A stretch of DNA of 64,000 nucleotides from Streptomyces sp. NBC_00306. Lineage in GTDB: Bacteria; Actinomycetota; Actinomycetes; Streptomycetales; Streptomycetaceae. The position numbers and the translations under genes were made by a program. Below, piece by piece: positions 17,185 through 30,416 of this stretch. A model generated the notes under the pieces. It had not been told where the DNA came from, ran no database searches, and worked only from the letters and a program-made list of their open reading frames with translations. Location of the stretch: the NCBI RefSeq assembly GCF_036169555.1, contig NZ_CP108032.1, positions 2,046,001 through 2,110,000 of the forward strand, given 5' to 3'. Within the stretch, counting starts at the first letter, position 1. Every line of letters begins with the position of its first letter.

Positions 17185-18357
17185 ATGTCGCGTATCCCAG
17201 GAACGCGCGCCTCAGACGTTCTCGTTGTCGGGGGCGGAATCATCGGACTTGTCACGGCCTGGCGCGCGGCCCAGCGCGGACTGGCCGTCACCGTCGCCGA
17301 TCCGGAGCCGGGCGGCGGCGCGGCGCAGGTCGCCGCGGGCATGCTCGCCGCCGTCACCGAACTGCACTACGGCGAGCAGACGCTGCTCGCGCTCAACGTC
17401 GCGTCCGCACAGCGCTATCCGGCGTTCGTCGCCGAGCTGGAGGAGGCGAGCGGGCAGGGCGTCGGTTACCGCGCCTGCGGGACCCTCGCCGTCGCGCTCG
17501 ACGCCGACGACCGCGCCCATCTGCGGGAACTGCACGCCCTGCAACGGCGTTCCGGACTCGCCTCGGAATGGCTGACCGGCCGTGAGTGCCGGCGCCTGGA
17601 GCCGATGCTCGCTCCCGGTGTCCGCGGCGGTCTGCGGGTGGACGGCGACCACCAGGTCGACCCGCGCCGCCTCGCGTCCTCGCTGGTCACGGCGTGCGAG
17701 CGGGCAGGGGTGGTCTTCCGCCACGGCTGGGCGGAACGGCTGTCGGTCACGGGCGACCGGGCGGCCGGTGTCGTCCTCGCCGACGGGGAGGAGCTCACCG
17801 CCGACCAGGTGGTGCTCGCCGGCGGCAGCCTGAGCGGCAGGCTGAACGGGGTCCCGGCGGATGTGCTGCCGCCCGTCCGTCCGGTGAAGGGCCAGGTCCT
17901 GCGGCTGACCGTGCCGCCCGCGTACGCGCCCTTCCTGTCCAGGACCGTCCGTGCGGTGGTCCGCGGCAGCGACGTCTATCTGGTGCCGCGTGAGAACGGC
18001 GAGCTGGTCGTCGGCGCGACGAGCGAGGAGCTGGGCTGGGACACCACGGTCACCGCGGGCGGTGTGTACGAGCTGCTGCGCGACGCCCATGAGCTGGTGC
18101 CCGGCATCACGGAGCTGCCGCTCACCGAGACCCGCGCCGGGCTGCGCCCCGCCTCCCCCGACAACGCGCCGCTGCTCGGCCCGACCGCGCTGCCCGGTCT
18201 GCATCTGGCCACCGGTCACCACCGCAACGGGGTCCTCCTGACGCCCGTCACCGGCGATGTGATGGCCGCGGTCCTGGTCTCCGGCTCACTCCCCGACGAG
18301 GCCCGCCCCTTCACCCCTCGCCGCTTCTCCGCCGTCTCCCAGGAGCAGCCCGCATGA
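17185..18357 (+). CDS. thiO: Glycine oxidase ThiO
   Basis: The product has 390 residues. It oxidises glycine to dehydroglycine (iminoacetate) for thiazole formation. The FAD-binding N-terminus is VLVVGGGIIGLVTAWRAAQRG. The DAO-family C-terminus has PLTETRAGLRPASPDNAPLLG and LHLATGHHRNGVLLTPVTG. The ATG at 17185 lies after the riboswitch and the GGGAGGGG site; longer starts would translate the riboswitch. The stop overlaps thiS by 4 bases, giving a thiO-thiS-thiG operon. Confidence 0.95.
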   Translation: MSRIPGTRASDVLVVGGGIIGLVTAWRAAQRGLAVTVADPEPGGGAAQVAAGMLAAVTELHYGEQTLLALNVASAQRYPAFVAELEEASGQGVGYRACGTLAVALDADDRAHLRELHALQRRSGLASEWLTGRECRRLEPMLAPGVRGGLRVDGDHQVDPRRLASSLVTACERAGVVFRHGWAERLSVTGDRAAGVVLADGEELTADQVVLAGGSLSGRLNGVPADVLPPVRPVKGQVLRLTVPPAYAPFLSRTVRAVVRGSDVYLVPRENGELVVGATSEELGWDTTVTAGGVYELLRDAHELVPGITELPLTETRAGLRPASPDNAPLLGPTALPGLHLATGHHRNGVLLTPVTGDVMAAVLVSGSLPDEARPFTPRRFSAVSQEQPA

Positions 18358-18554
18358 ACGTCTCCGTCAACGGCGAGGCCAGGGTGCTCGCCACCGGAAC
18401 CACACTCGACACCCTGGTCACGGAGCTGACCCCCGCCCGGTCCGGCGTCGCCGCCGCCGTCAACGAGGCGGTGGTCCCGCGCAGCGCATGGGCGGGCACC
18501 CTGCTCGACGACGGCGACCGTGTCGAGGTCCTCACCGCAGTCCAGGGAGGCTGA
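18354..18554 (+). CDS. thiS: Sulfur carrier protein ThiS
   Basis: The product has 66 residues with a ubiquitin-like fold and the obligatory C-terminal Gly-Gly (LTAVQGG). That end is adenylated and thiocarboxylated to donate sulfur to thiazole synthase. It starts MNVSVNGEARVL, typical of ThiS. It overlaps thiO by 4 bases and sits 6 bases before thiG. No thiF gene is in the window, so activation probably uses a MoeB-type protein elsewhere. Confidence 0.95.
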   Translation: MNVSVNGEARVLATGTTLDTLVTELTPARSGVAAAVNEAVVPRSAWAGTLLDDGDRVEVLTAVQGG

Positions 18555-19355
<801 letters not shown>

Positions 19356-19401
19356 CGCGTACGGGAGGATCTGCCGGCGGGGCCGCATGAGGCCCCGCCG
19401 G

Positions 19402-19867
19402 GATCGAGGCGGGGGGCGCACCAGGCCCGGGGGCCGCACCCAATCCGGCCGGCGGTCGAGGCGGGCGGGGGCCACACCAAACCCGGCCAACGGTCGAGGC
19501 GGGCGGGGCCAAGCTCCAGCCCCGCCAACGATCACGGCGGGCGGGGGCCGCACCAAGCCTGGCCGACGGTCGAGGCACGGGGACAACATCCAGCCCCGCC
19601 GGCGACTGAGGCGCGGGGGCCCGGGGGCAGCGCCCCCGCAAGGAGCCGCACCCACCCAGCCCGGCCCCATGCGGCGCAGGCGTCGCCCTCGAACGCCGGC
19701 CGGTCCGACATCGCCCTCCCCACGCAGGGCCAAGCTCAAGCCCCGGCGGTGATCGAGGCACAGGGACGACCTCCAGCCCCGGCGGTGATCGAGGCACAGG
19801 GACGACCTCCAGCCCCGCCGGCGATCGAGGCGCAAGAACGATTTCCCGCCGCGCCCGCGATTGAGGC
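19402..19867. repeat. Array of ten 36/38-bp degenerate repeats
   Basis: A core of the form GATCGAGGC or GGTCGAGGC starts at 19402, 19454, 19492, 19530, 19568, 19604, 19751, 19787, 19823 and 19859. Successive spacings are 52, 38, 38, 38, 36, 147, 36, 36 and 36. Between cores each unit reads roughly acagggacgacctccagcc then ccg, and the copies at 19751 and 19787 agree over the full 36 bases. It fills most of the 713-base gap between thiG and the kinase gene. The remainder, 19868-20055, is C-rich and shows nothing I can name. Confidence 0.85.
19613..19639. terminator. GC-rich hairpin inside the repeat array
   Basis: gcgggggc / gcccccgc, 8-base stem with an 11-base loop. It lies 258 bases after thiG, where the repeat spacing is broken, and could act as a distal terminator. 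Confidence 0.4.
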
Positions 19868-20055
19868 GCGACCCCCCGAACACCGCACCCCCACCGCGCC
19901 CCGCCCCCGTCCCCCTCCGCCCGTCCGGCCCGCCGGCCCCCGTCGAAAGCCGGTCGCACCGGAGCGGGCCCGCACAAGCGCGTCTGCTGTCACAGCTCGG
20001 CTGCAGTACGGCTCCGGTCCCGCCCCGGGACGTCAGGGGTGTCCGAGGTGACTCG

Positions 20056-20061
20056 TAGAAT
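20056..20061 (+). promoter_or_regulatory. -10 box of a probable leaderless promoter (PknL-type kinase gene)
   Basis: TAGAAT ends seven bases before the GTG at 20069. An upstream in-frame GTG at 20039 would place this box inside the coding sequence. Confidence 0.6.
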
Positions 20062-20068
20062 CTCCCGC

Positions 20069-22009
20069 GTGGACACGACCCTCAAGGACCCCCTCGTCGG
20101 GCAGCTGCTCGACGGCCGCTACCGCGTCGACGCGCGTATCGCCGTCGGCGGTATGGCCACGGTCTACCGGGCGGTCGACACCAGACTCGACCGGGAACTC
20201 GCCCTCAAGGTGATGCACCCCGCCCTCGCGACGGACGCCTCCTTCGTGGAGCGGTTCATCCGTGAGGCCAAGTCCGTCGCCCGGCTCTCCCACCCCAATG
20301 TGGTGGGGGTCTTCGACCAGGGCGCCGAAGGTGCGTACGTCTATCTGGCCATGGAGTACGTGGCGGGCTGCACCCTGCGCGACGTCCTGCGCGAGCGCGG
20401 AGCGCTCCAGCCGCGGGCCGCGCTGGACATCCTGGAGCCCGTGCTCGCCGCGCTCGGCGCTGCCCACCGGGCCGGGTTCGTCCACCGGGACATGAAGCCG
20501 GAGAACGTGCTGATAGGGGACGACGGCCGGGTCAAGGTCGCCGACTTCGGCCTGGTGCGTGCGGTCGGCTCCGTCACCAGCACCACCGGCACCGTCCTCG
20601 GCACCGTCTCCTACCTCGCCCCGGAGCAGATCGAGTACGGCACGGCCGACACCCGCGCCGATGTGTACGCCTGCGGTGTCGTCCTGTACGAGATGCTGAC
20701 CGGCGGCAAGCCGCACTCCGGCGACACCCCGGCCCAGGTGCTCTTTCAGCATCTGAACGAGGACATTCCGGCGCCCTCCGCGCTCGTCCCCGGCCTCGCC
20801 GTCGAGCTCGACGAGCTGGTCGCGAGTGCCACCGCCCGCAATCCCGAGATCCGCCCGTACGACGCGGTGGCGCTGCTCGCCCTGGTCCGTGAGGCCCGTG
20901 CCGCACTCGGCGACGACCAGCTGGACCTGGTGCCTCCGCAGGCGCTCCAGCAGGAGCCGCAGACGCACGCGACCGGCGCGGACGCGGGCCCCGATGAGCG
21001 TACGGACGTCATCCCGCGCGTGCTGCCCGGCGAAGAGCCGCAGGTCAATCACACGGCCCGGATGGCGATGCCGCCCTCCCCTCCGCAGCACCGCCCGGAC
21101 CGCACCGGCCGCTCCCGTGTGCCGCGGCGCGGTGTGGTGGCGATCCTTGTCGCCGTCTTCCTGGTGCTCGGCGCCGGGGCCGGCGTCTGGTACATCAATT
21201 CCGGGCAGTTCACCCGCGTCCCGGCCCTGATCGGCAAGTCCGAGAAGGACGCCCGGCAGGAGCTCAAGGACGCCGGTCTCGATGTGAAGACCGTCAAACG
21301 CGACTTCAGCGAGACGGTCGACCGCGGCTCGGTCATCAACAGCGACCCCGGCACCAACGAACGCATCCGCGGCAACGGCTCGGTGACGCTGATCGTCTCG
21401 CGCGGCCCGAAGATCGTCAGGGTCCCCGACGTCGGTGGCGACCCGCTCGCCACGGCCGAGAGCAAGCTCAAGAAGGCAGGGCTCGCACCCGGGGTGGTCA
21501 CCAAGGAGTTCAGCGAGGACGTGCCCCAGGGCCGTGTCGTCAGCACCGAGCCGGCGGCCGGTGCCCGGCGCAGCCCGGACTCCGCGGTCGCGATCGTCGT
21601 CAGCAAGGGCTCCCCCGTCGAGGTCCCGGGCGTGATCGGCGACTCCGTCGAGGACGCGACCGGCGAGCTGGAGGACGCCGGCTTCACGGTCAAGGTCGCC
21701 CCCGCGCAGGTCAACTCCCCGGAGGAGGCGGGCACCGTCGCCCGCCAGTCGGCGGCCGAGGGGGCCAAGCTGGCCTCCGGCGACACGATCACGCTGACCG
21801 TCTCCAAGGGACCGCGCTCGATCGACGTCCCCGATGTCGTCGGGATGAGCGTCGACGAAGCCACCGCCGAGCTGGAGGACGCGGGCTTCGAGGTGGACGT
21901 CCAGAAGGCCTTCCCCTTCCTGGGCGACACCGTCGAGAGCCAGTCCCCGGCCGCGGACGGCAAGGCCCCCGAGGGCAGCACGATCACCATCAAGACCAAG
22001 GGAATCTAG
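20069..22009 (+). CDS. pknL: PASTA-domain Ser/Thr protein kinase, PknL type
   Basis: The product has 646 residues. The kinase domain spans about 17-275: glycine loop AVGGMATVY (25-33), Lys47 in LALKVM, catalytic Asp141 in VHRDMKPEN, Asp159 in ADFGL and an APEQ activation segment. A transmembrane helix lies at about 353-375 (VVAILVAVFLVLGAGAGVWYI). Four PASTA repeats of about 67 residues follow outside the cell, opening VPALIGK, VPDVGGD, VPGVIGD and VPDVVGM. PASTA domains sense muropeptides or lipid II. The name follows the Rv2175c-like gene 5 kb away, as in mycobacteria. The nfo-like gene begins 6 bases after the stop. Confidence 0.95.
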   Translation: MDTTLKDPLVGQLLDGRYRVDARIAVGGMATVYRAVDTRLDRELALKVMHPALATDASFVERFIREAKSVARLSHPNVVGVFDQGAEGAYVYLAMEYVAGCTLRDVLRERGALQPRAALDILEPVLAALGAAHRAGFVHRDMKPENVLIGDDGRVKVADFGLVRAVGSVTSTTGTVLGTVSYLAPEQIEYGTADTRADVYACGVVLYEMLTGGKPHSGDTPAQVLFQHLNEDIPAPSALVPGLAVELDELVASATARNPEIRPYDAVALLALVREARAALGDDQLDLVPPQALQQEPQTHATGADAGPDERTDVIPRVLPGEEPQVNHTARMAMPPSPPQHRPDRTGRSRVPRRGVVAILVAVFLVLGAGAGVWYINSGQFTRVPALIGKSEKDARQELKDAGLDVKTVKRDFSETVDRGSVINSDPGTNERIRGNGSVTLIVSRGPKIVRVPDVGGDPLATAESKLKKAGLAPGVVTKEFSEDVPQGRVVSTEPAAGARRSPDSAVAIVVSKGSPVEVPGVIGDSVEDATGELEDAGFTVKVAPAQVNSPEEAGTVARQSAAEGAKLASGDTITLTVSKGPRSIDVPDVVGMSVDEATAELEDAGFEVDVQKAFPFLGDTVESQSPAADGKAPEGSTITIKTKGI

Positions 22010-22015
22010 CCACAG

Positions 22016-22867
22016 ATGCGCAACCCCGTCGGCGGCCACGTCCCCGTGGCCGGCGGACTCGCCAAGGTCGGTCTCGGATACGCGACGGAACTGCGGGCGG
22101 AGACCGTACAGGTCTTCGTCGCCAATCCGCGGGGCTGGGCGACACCGCCGGGCAATCCCGCGCAGGACGAGCTGTTCCGCTCGGAGTGCGCCGCCGCGGA
22201 CATCCCGGCGTACGTCCATGCTCCGTATCTGATCAACTTCGGCTCCCACACCGAGGTGACCGTCGAACGGTCCGTGGACTCGTTGCGCCACTCGCTGCGC
22301 CGCGCCCGCGAGATAGGCGCCCTGGGCGTCGTCGTGCACACCGGATCGGCGACGGGCGGGCGGCCGCGGGAGGTGGCGCTGGCGCAGGTGCGTGAGCGGA
22401 TGCTGCCGCTGCTGGACGAGCTGACGCACGACGACGACCCGTTCCTGCTGCTGGAGTCGACGGCCGGGCAGGGGTTCTCGCTCTGCTCGCGGACCTGGGA
22501 CTTCGGGCCGTACTTCGCGGCTCTGGACGCCCATCCCAAGCTGGGAGTCTGTCTGGACACCTGCCATCTGTTCGCGGCAGGACACGACCTGGCGGCACCG
22601 GGCGGTATGGCGCAGGCACTGGACCTGCTGGTGGAGACGGTCGGCGAAGGGCGCCTCAAGCTGATCCACGCCAACGACTCGAAGGATGTGGCGGGCGCCC
22701 ACAAGGACCGTCACGAGAACATCGGCGCGGGTCACATCGGCGAGGAGCCGTTCCGGGAGCTCATGCGCCACCCGGCGACCGAGGGCGTACCGCTGATCAT
22801 CGAGACCCCGGGCGGCAAGGAGGGCCACGCGGCGGACGTGGCCCGGCTCAAAGCACTCCGCGACTGA
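22016..22867 (+). CDS. nfo: Deoxyribonuclease IV (endonuclease IV)
   Basis: The product has 283 residues and a TIM-barrel AP endonuclease fold with three zinc sites. Markers are VPVAGGLAKVGLGYATELRA, ETVQVFVANPRGW, YVHAPYLINFGS, VVVHTGSATGG, LLLESTAGQG, LGVCLDTCHLFAAGHDL and LIHANDSKDVAGAHKDRHENIG. It cuts DNA 5' to abasic sites in base excision repair. It is 6 bases after the kinase gene and probably cotranscribed. The Streptomyces form is slightly diverged at the N-terminus. Confidence 0.93.
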   Translation: MRNPVGGHVPVAGGLAKVGLGYATELRAETVQVFVANPRGWATPPGNPAQDELFRSECAAADIPAYVHAPYLINFGSHTEVTVERSVDSLRHSLRRAREIGALGVVVHTGSATGGRPREVALAQVRERMLPLLDELTHDDDPFLLLESTAGQGFSLCSRTWDFGPYFAALDAHPKLGVCLDTCHLFAAGHDLAAPGGMAQALDLLVETVGEGRLKLIHANDSKDVAGAHKDRHENIGAGHIGEEPFRELMRHPATEGVPLIIETPGGKEGHAADVARLKALRD

Positions 22868-22921
22868 CCGTCCGGGGCGTTCCGGCGCCCTGAACGACGA
22901 CAGGCCCTGGGGACACGACCC

Positions 22922-23554
22922 CTAGAGTTCGGGGCCGTCCCCCGGCTCCTCCTGGTAGGAGTAGCGCTGCTCCCGCCAGGGGTCGCCGAGGTTGTGATAG
23001 CCCCGCTCCTCCCAGAAGCCACGCCGGTCGTCGGTCATGTACTCCACGCCGCGGACCCACTTGGGCCCTTTCCAGGCGTAGAGATGCGGCACGACCAAGC
23101 GCAGGGGGAAGCCGTGCTCGGCGGTGAGCAGTTCACCGTCCTTGTGGGTGGCGAAGATCGTGCGCTCCGAGGTGAAGTCGGAGAGCCGCACATTGGCGCT
23201 GTAGCCGTACTCGGCCCAGACCATGACATGGGTGACGTTCTCGGCCGGCGGCGCGAGGGCGACCAGTTCGCGGGCGGGAACACCACCCCATTCGGCCCCC
23301 AGCATGCTGAACTTCGTCACGCAGTGCAGATCGGCGACGACCGACGAGAAGGGCAGCGCCGAGAACTCCTCGTGGTTCCAGCAGTGTTTGTCGCCGTCGG
23401 CCGTGGCGCCGAAAACCCTGAACTCCCAGCGGTCCGGCTTGAACTTGGGTACGGGCCCGTAGTGGGTGACCGGCCAGCCTCGCTGCAGTCGCTGACCCGG
23501 CGGAAGCTCGGACTCCTCTGATGCGCGGTATTCCCGGCTTTCCGGCTGACCCAT
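22922..23554 (-). CDS. Sulfite oxidase-like molybdopterin oxidoreductase
   Basis: The product has 210 residues and contains only the Mo-cofactor domain. The Mo-ligand cysteine is in DLHCVTKFSMLGAEWGGV at about residues 76-93. Further family landmarks are HVMVWAEYGYSANVRLSD, PLRLVVPHLYAWKGPKWV and FWEERGYHNLGDPWREQRY near the C-terminus. It lacks a Tat signal and haem domain, as in the SUOX-like cytoplasmic group. The substrate is unknown. The ATG at 23554 gives the length usual for the group. It is divergent from bfr. Confidence 0.88.
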   Translation of the reverse strand: MGQPESREYRASEESELPPGQRLQRGWPVTHYGPVPKFKPDRWEFRVFGATADGDKHCWNHEEFSALPFSSVVADLHCVTKFSMLGAEWGGVPARELVALAPPAENVTHVMVWAEYGYSANVRLSDFTSERTIFATHKDGELLTAEHGFPLRLVVPHLYAWKGPKWVRGVEYMTDDRRGFWEERGYHNLGDPWREQRYSYQEEPGDGPEL

Positions 23555-23710
23555 GTCTTCAATGGTGACAGACCGCATGGGGTGGTCATGACCAGGTCTG
23601 GCCCGATTCGGGCAACTCCTACTAAGGAGGCACTTACTGGACGGGCTCACGGACGCGATGGAAGGATGCGGCCACTTGCCCCGGTACCAAGCGCGGAAGG
23701 AGCCTCTGCG

Positions 23711-24190
23711 ATGCAGGGCGACCCCGAGGTCATCGAGTTCCTCAATGAGCAGCTGACCGCCGAATTGACCGCGATCAACCAGTACTTCCTGCACGCGAAG
23801 ATGCAGGAGAACTTCGGCTGGACGAAGCTTGCCAAGTACACCCGGTCGGAGTCGTTCGACGAGATGAAGCACGCGGAAGTGCTCACCGACCGGATTCTCT
23901 TCCTCGACGGACTTCCGAACTACCAGCGCCTGTTCCACGTGCGCATCGGCCAGACGGTCACCGAGATGTTCCAGGCGGACCGGCAGGTCGAGGTGGAGGC
24001 GATCGACCGTCTCCGGCGCGGTATCGACATCATGCGCGCCAAGGGTGATGTCACGTCCGCGAACATCTTCGAGTCGATCCTCGAGGACGAGGAGCACCAC
24101 ATCGACTATCTCGACACGCAGCTGGATCTGATCGAGAAGCTCGGTGAGCCGCTCTACATCGCGCAGCTGATCGAGCAGCCCGACAGCTGA
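23711..24190 (+). CDS. bfr: Bacterioferritin
   Basis: The product has 159 residues, the usual size. The four-helix subunit shows ferroxidase ligands Glu18, Glu51 and His54 (SFDEMKHAEVL), with haem ligand Met52 between them, and the second set in FESILEDEEHHIDYLD. It stores iron in a 24-mer and binds haem at subunit interfaces. The ATG at 23711 has GGAAGGAG upstream. The ferredoxin gene bfd faces it tail to tail, and the two would cooperate in iron release. Confidence 0.97.
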   Translation: MQGDPEVIEFLNEQLTAELTAINQYFLHAKMQENFGWTKLAKYTRSESFDEMKHAEVLTDRILFLDGLPNYQRLFHVRIGQTVTEMFQADRQVEVEAIDRLRRGIDIMRAKGDVTSANIFESILEDEEHHIDYLDTQLDLIEKLGEPLYIAQLIEQPDS

Positions 24191-24197
24191 CGTACGC

Positions 24198-24222
24198 CGA
24201 GGGCCGCGGTCCAGGGCCCTCG
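24198..24222. terminator. Hairpin between bfr and bfd
   Basis: Eight-base perfect stem cgagggcc / ggccctcg with a 9-base loop, 8 bases after the bfr stop. It can serve both convergent genes. Confidence 0.65.
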
Positions 24223-24254
24223 CGGGCTCCGCGCGCCCCGGAAAGGCGGCAAGG

Positions 24255-24500
24255 CTAGGCGGCTTCGTCCAGCTCCGCGAGGCCGGCCGTGAGAGCAGGC
24301 TTGCCCTGCTCCAGCAGCTCACGCCGCGGGCACGTACCCCTGCCGAGGATCGACTGGATCGTCCGCACGCACGAGCCGCAGTCGGTGCCCGCCTTGGAGG
24401 CGGAGGCGATCTGACGAGGGGTGCAGGCACCCGCGTCCGCGTGCTCCTTGACCTGCTTCTCGGTGACGCCGAAGCATGAGCATACGTACACGCGGTTCAC
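24255..24500 (-). CDS. bfd: Bacterioferritin-associated ferredoxin
   Basis: The product has 81 residues with a Fer2_BFD fold. The four [2Fe-2S] cysteines are CSC near residues 8-10 and C..C in GTDCGSCVR near 41-44. It reduces bacterioferritin to release stored iron under starvation. An iron box lies 33 bases upstream of its ATG, which fits repression by the DtxR/IdeR-type regulator. The C-terminal third (about 55-81) is longer than in E. coli Bfd. Confidence 0.95.
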   Translation of the reverse strand: MNRVYVCSCFGVTEKQVKEHADAGACTPRQIASASKAGTDCGSCVRTIQSILGRGTCPRRELLEQGKPALTAGLAELDEAA

Positions 24501-24532
24501 CTCCAGGCCTGTCGGTCGTCTGCCTCCGATTG

Positions 24533-24551
24533 CTCGGTGAGGCTAACCTAA
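24533..24551 (-). promoter_or_regulatory. Iron box (DmdR/IdeR/DtxR site) upstream of bfd
   Basis: ctcggtgaggctaacctaa matches 16 of 19 positions of the consensus TTAGGTTAGGCTAACCTAA, including the full right half GGCTAACCTAA. It lies in the bfd promoter region. Confidence 0.85.
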
Positions 24552-24581
24552 CCTTACCCGCCGTGGCCAGCCTGGAAAAGC

Positions 24582-24620
24582 GCTGTGGGGCGCGGATCAC
24601 ATGGATCCGCGCCCCACAGC
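24582..24620 (-). terminator. Terminator of the DAHP synthase gene
   Basis: Perfect 17-base stem (24582-24598 with 24604-24620), 5-base loop, 14 bases past the stop codon at 24634. On the minus strand it is followed by cttttcc, a short U-run. Confidence 0.9.
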
Positions 24621-24633
24621 CGTACGCACAAGA

Positions 24634-29084
<4,451 letters not shown>

Positions 29085-29091
29085 GTCCGAA

Positions 29092-29097
29092 AGTGTA
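29092..29097 (-). promoter_or_regulatory. -10 box of a probable leaderless GlxA-type regulator promoter
   Basis: TACACT on the minus strand, seven bases before the ATG at 29084. Confidence 0.5.
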
Positions 29098-29154
29098 CGC
29101 ATCTCGTCGTTTCGGCCACTCGTGGTCGGCGTCCGGGCCCGTGACCATGGCCGC

Positions 29155-30195
29155 ATGACCACACATCACCGGACGGTCGCGGTCGTCGGGGCCTACGGAC
29201 ACACCGCCGCCTTCGTCGTAGCGGAACTGAGCCGACGCGGCGTCACCCCTCTCCTCGTCGGCCGGGACGCCGCCAGGCTGGCCGCCGCCGCCAAGGGCCG
29301 TCCGGGGACCGTGACCCGGGTCGTGTCCCTCGACGACCCGTCGTCGCTGGACCGCGCGCTGACGGGCGCGGATGCGGTCATCAACTGCGCGGGCCCGTTC
29401 GCCGTCACCATGCTCCCCGTCATCGACGCGGCCCTGCGCGCGGGCATCCCGTACCTGGACGTGGCCGCGGAACAGGCCGCGATCCTGGAGGCGTTCCGGC
29501 TGCGGGACCGGCGGGCCCGCGAGGCGGGGGTGGTGGTCCTCCCGGCGATGGCGTTCTACGGCGGGCTGGGCGACCTGCTGGCCGGTGCGGCGATCGGCGA
29601 CTGGCCGGACGCCGACGAGATCACGGTCGCGATCGCCCTCGACAGCTGGTGGCCGACGGAGGGGACACGCAGGACCGCACGGAGCAACGCCGGGCGGAAG
29701 CTGGCCTTCACCGGTGGCCGCCTCACCGCGCCCGAGGACCCGCCCCGCTCGTACTCCTGGCGGTTCCCGGAGCCCCTGGGCGTCCAGCAGGTCGTCGAGC
29801 TCTCCACGGCCGACCAGGTCACCATCTCCCGCCATCTGCAGGTACCGGAGATCCGGGTCTGCATCAACGAGGCGCCCTTGCGCGATCTGAGCGACCCCGC
29901 GACGCCCCCGCCCACGGCCGTGGACTCCGACGGGCGCTCGGCACAGACCTTCGTCGTCGACGTGGTGGCACGCCGGGGCGGCGCCGCCCGCAGAGCGACG
30001 GCGTCCGGCCGGGACATCTACGCGGTGAGCGCCCCCCTGGTCGTCGAGGCCGCGACGCGGATCATGGACGGCCGGGTCGACCGGACCGGGGTGGCCGCCG
30101 CGGGGGGACTCTTCGACGCGGCGGACTTCCTGCGAGCACTCGAACCCGCGCATCTGGTCTTCGGCGCACCTGACCAGGTGGAGCAGCCGGGCTAG
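29155..30195 (+). CDS. Saccharopine dehydrogenase-like NAD(P)-binding protein
   Basis: The product has 346 residues from the ATG at 29155. The N-terminal Rossmann domain reads VAVVGAYGHTAAFVVAELSRRG, then TPLLVGRDAARL and DAVINCAGPFAVTMLPVIDAAL, as in the saccharopine dehydrogenase / trans-acting enoyl reductase superfamily. The remainder has no motif for a specific substrate. It is divergent from a GlxA-type regulator, which probably controls it. Its TAG stop lies on the first bases of the inverted-repeat element at 30194-30416. Confidence 0.82.
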   Translation: MTTHHRTVAVVGAYGHTAAFVVAELSRRGVTPLLVGRDAARLAAAAKGRPGTVTRVVSLDDPSSLDRALTGADAVINCAGPFAVTMLPVIDAALRAGIPYLDVAAEQAAILEAFRLRDRRAREAGVVVLPAMAFYGGLGDLLAGAAIGDWPDADEITVAIALDSWWPTEGTRRTARSNAGRKLAFTGGRLTAPEDPPRSYSWRFPEPLGVQQVVELSTADQVTISRHLQVPEIRVCINEAPLRDLSDPATPPPTAVDSDGRSAQTFVVDVVARRGGAARRATASGRDIYAVSAPLVVEAATRIMDGRVDRTGVAAAGGLFDAADFLRALEPAHLVFGAPDQVEQPG

Positions 30196-30416
30196 GGCTG
30201 TCCCGTCATCGCCGGTGGATCGGCGTGCCGCGTCGGATGCGGTGCATCGCCAGGCGGTGGGGGCACCCCCGCCGGAGGCTGGGGGAGGTCGTCCTCGTAC
30301 CGGTCGTATGCGGGCGATCCGACAACGCGGCGTGGGGGCACCTCCCGTGCCCGAAGGGCTACGGAGGAGTGCCGTGGCTGTCGTCGTGCGCCCGCCGGGG
30401 ATCGCGGGACAGCCCT
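30194..30416. mobile_element. 223-bp MITE-like element with 12-bp perfect inverted ends
   Basis: The ends are agggctgtcccg (30194-30205) and cgggacagccct (30405-30416), exact complements. The inside has no gene and carries further GC-rich hairpins, including blocks with gtgggggcacc that recur twice. Both flanking convergent genes terminate in its ends: TAG at 30193-30195 and TGA (minus strand) at 30416-30418. I see no clear target duplication. It may be a non-autonomous element or a large bidirectional terminator. Confidence 0.65.

Noticed and set aside
19402..19867. CRISPR array
   Set aside because: Units lack distinct spacers: the whole 36/38-base period is repeated, and there are no cas genes.
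20033..22828. Minus-strand open frame of over 900 codons opposite the kinase and nfo genes
   Set aside because: Same cause: third-position GC bias; no recognisable domain on that strand.
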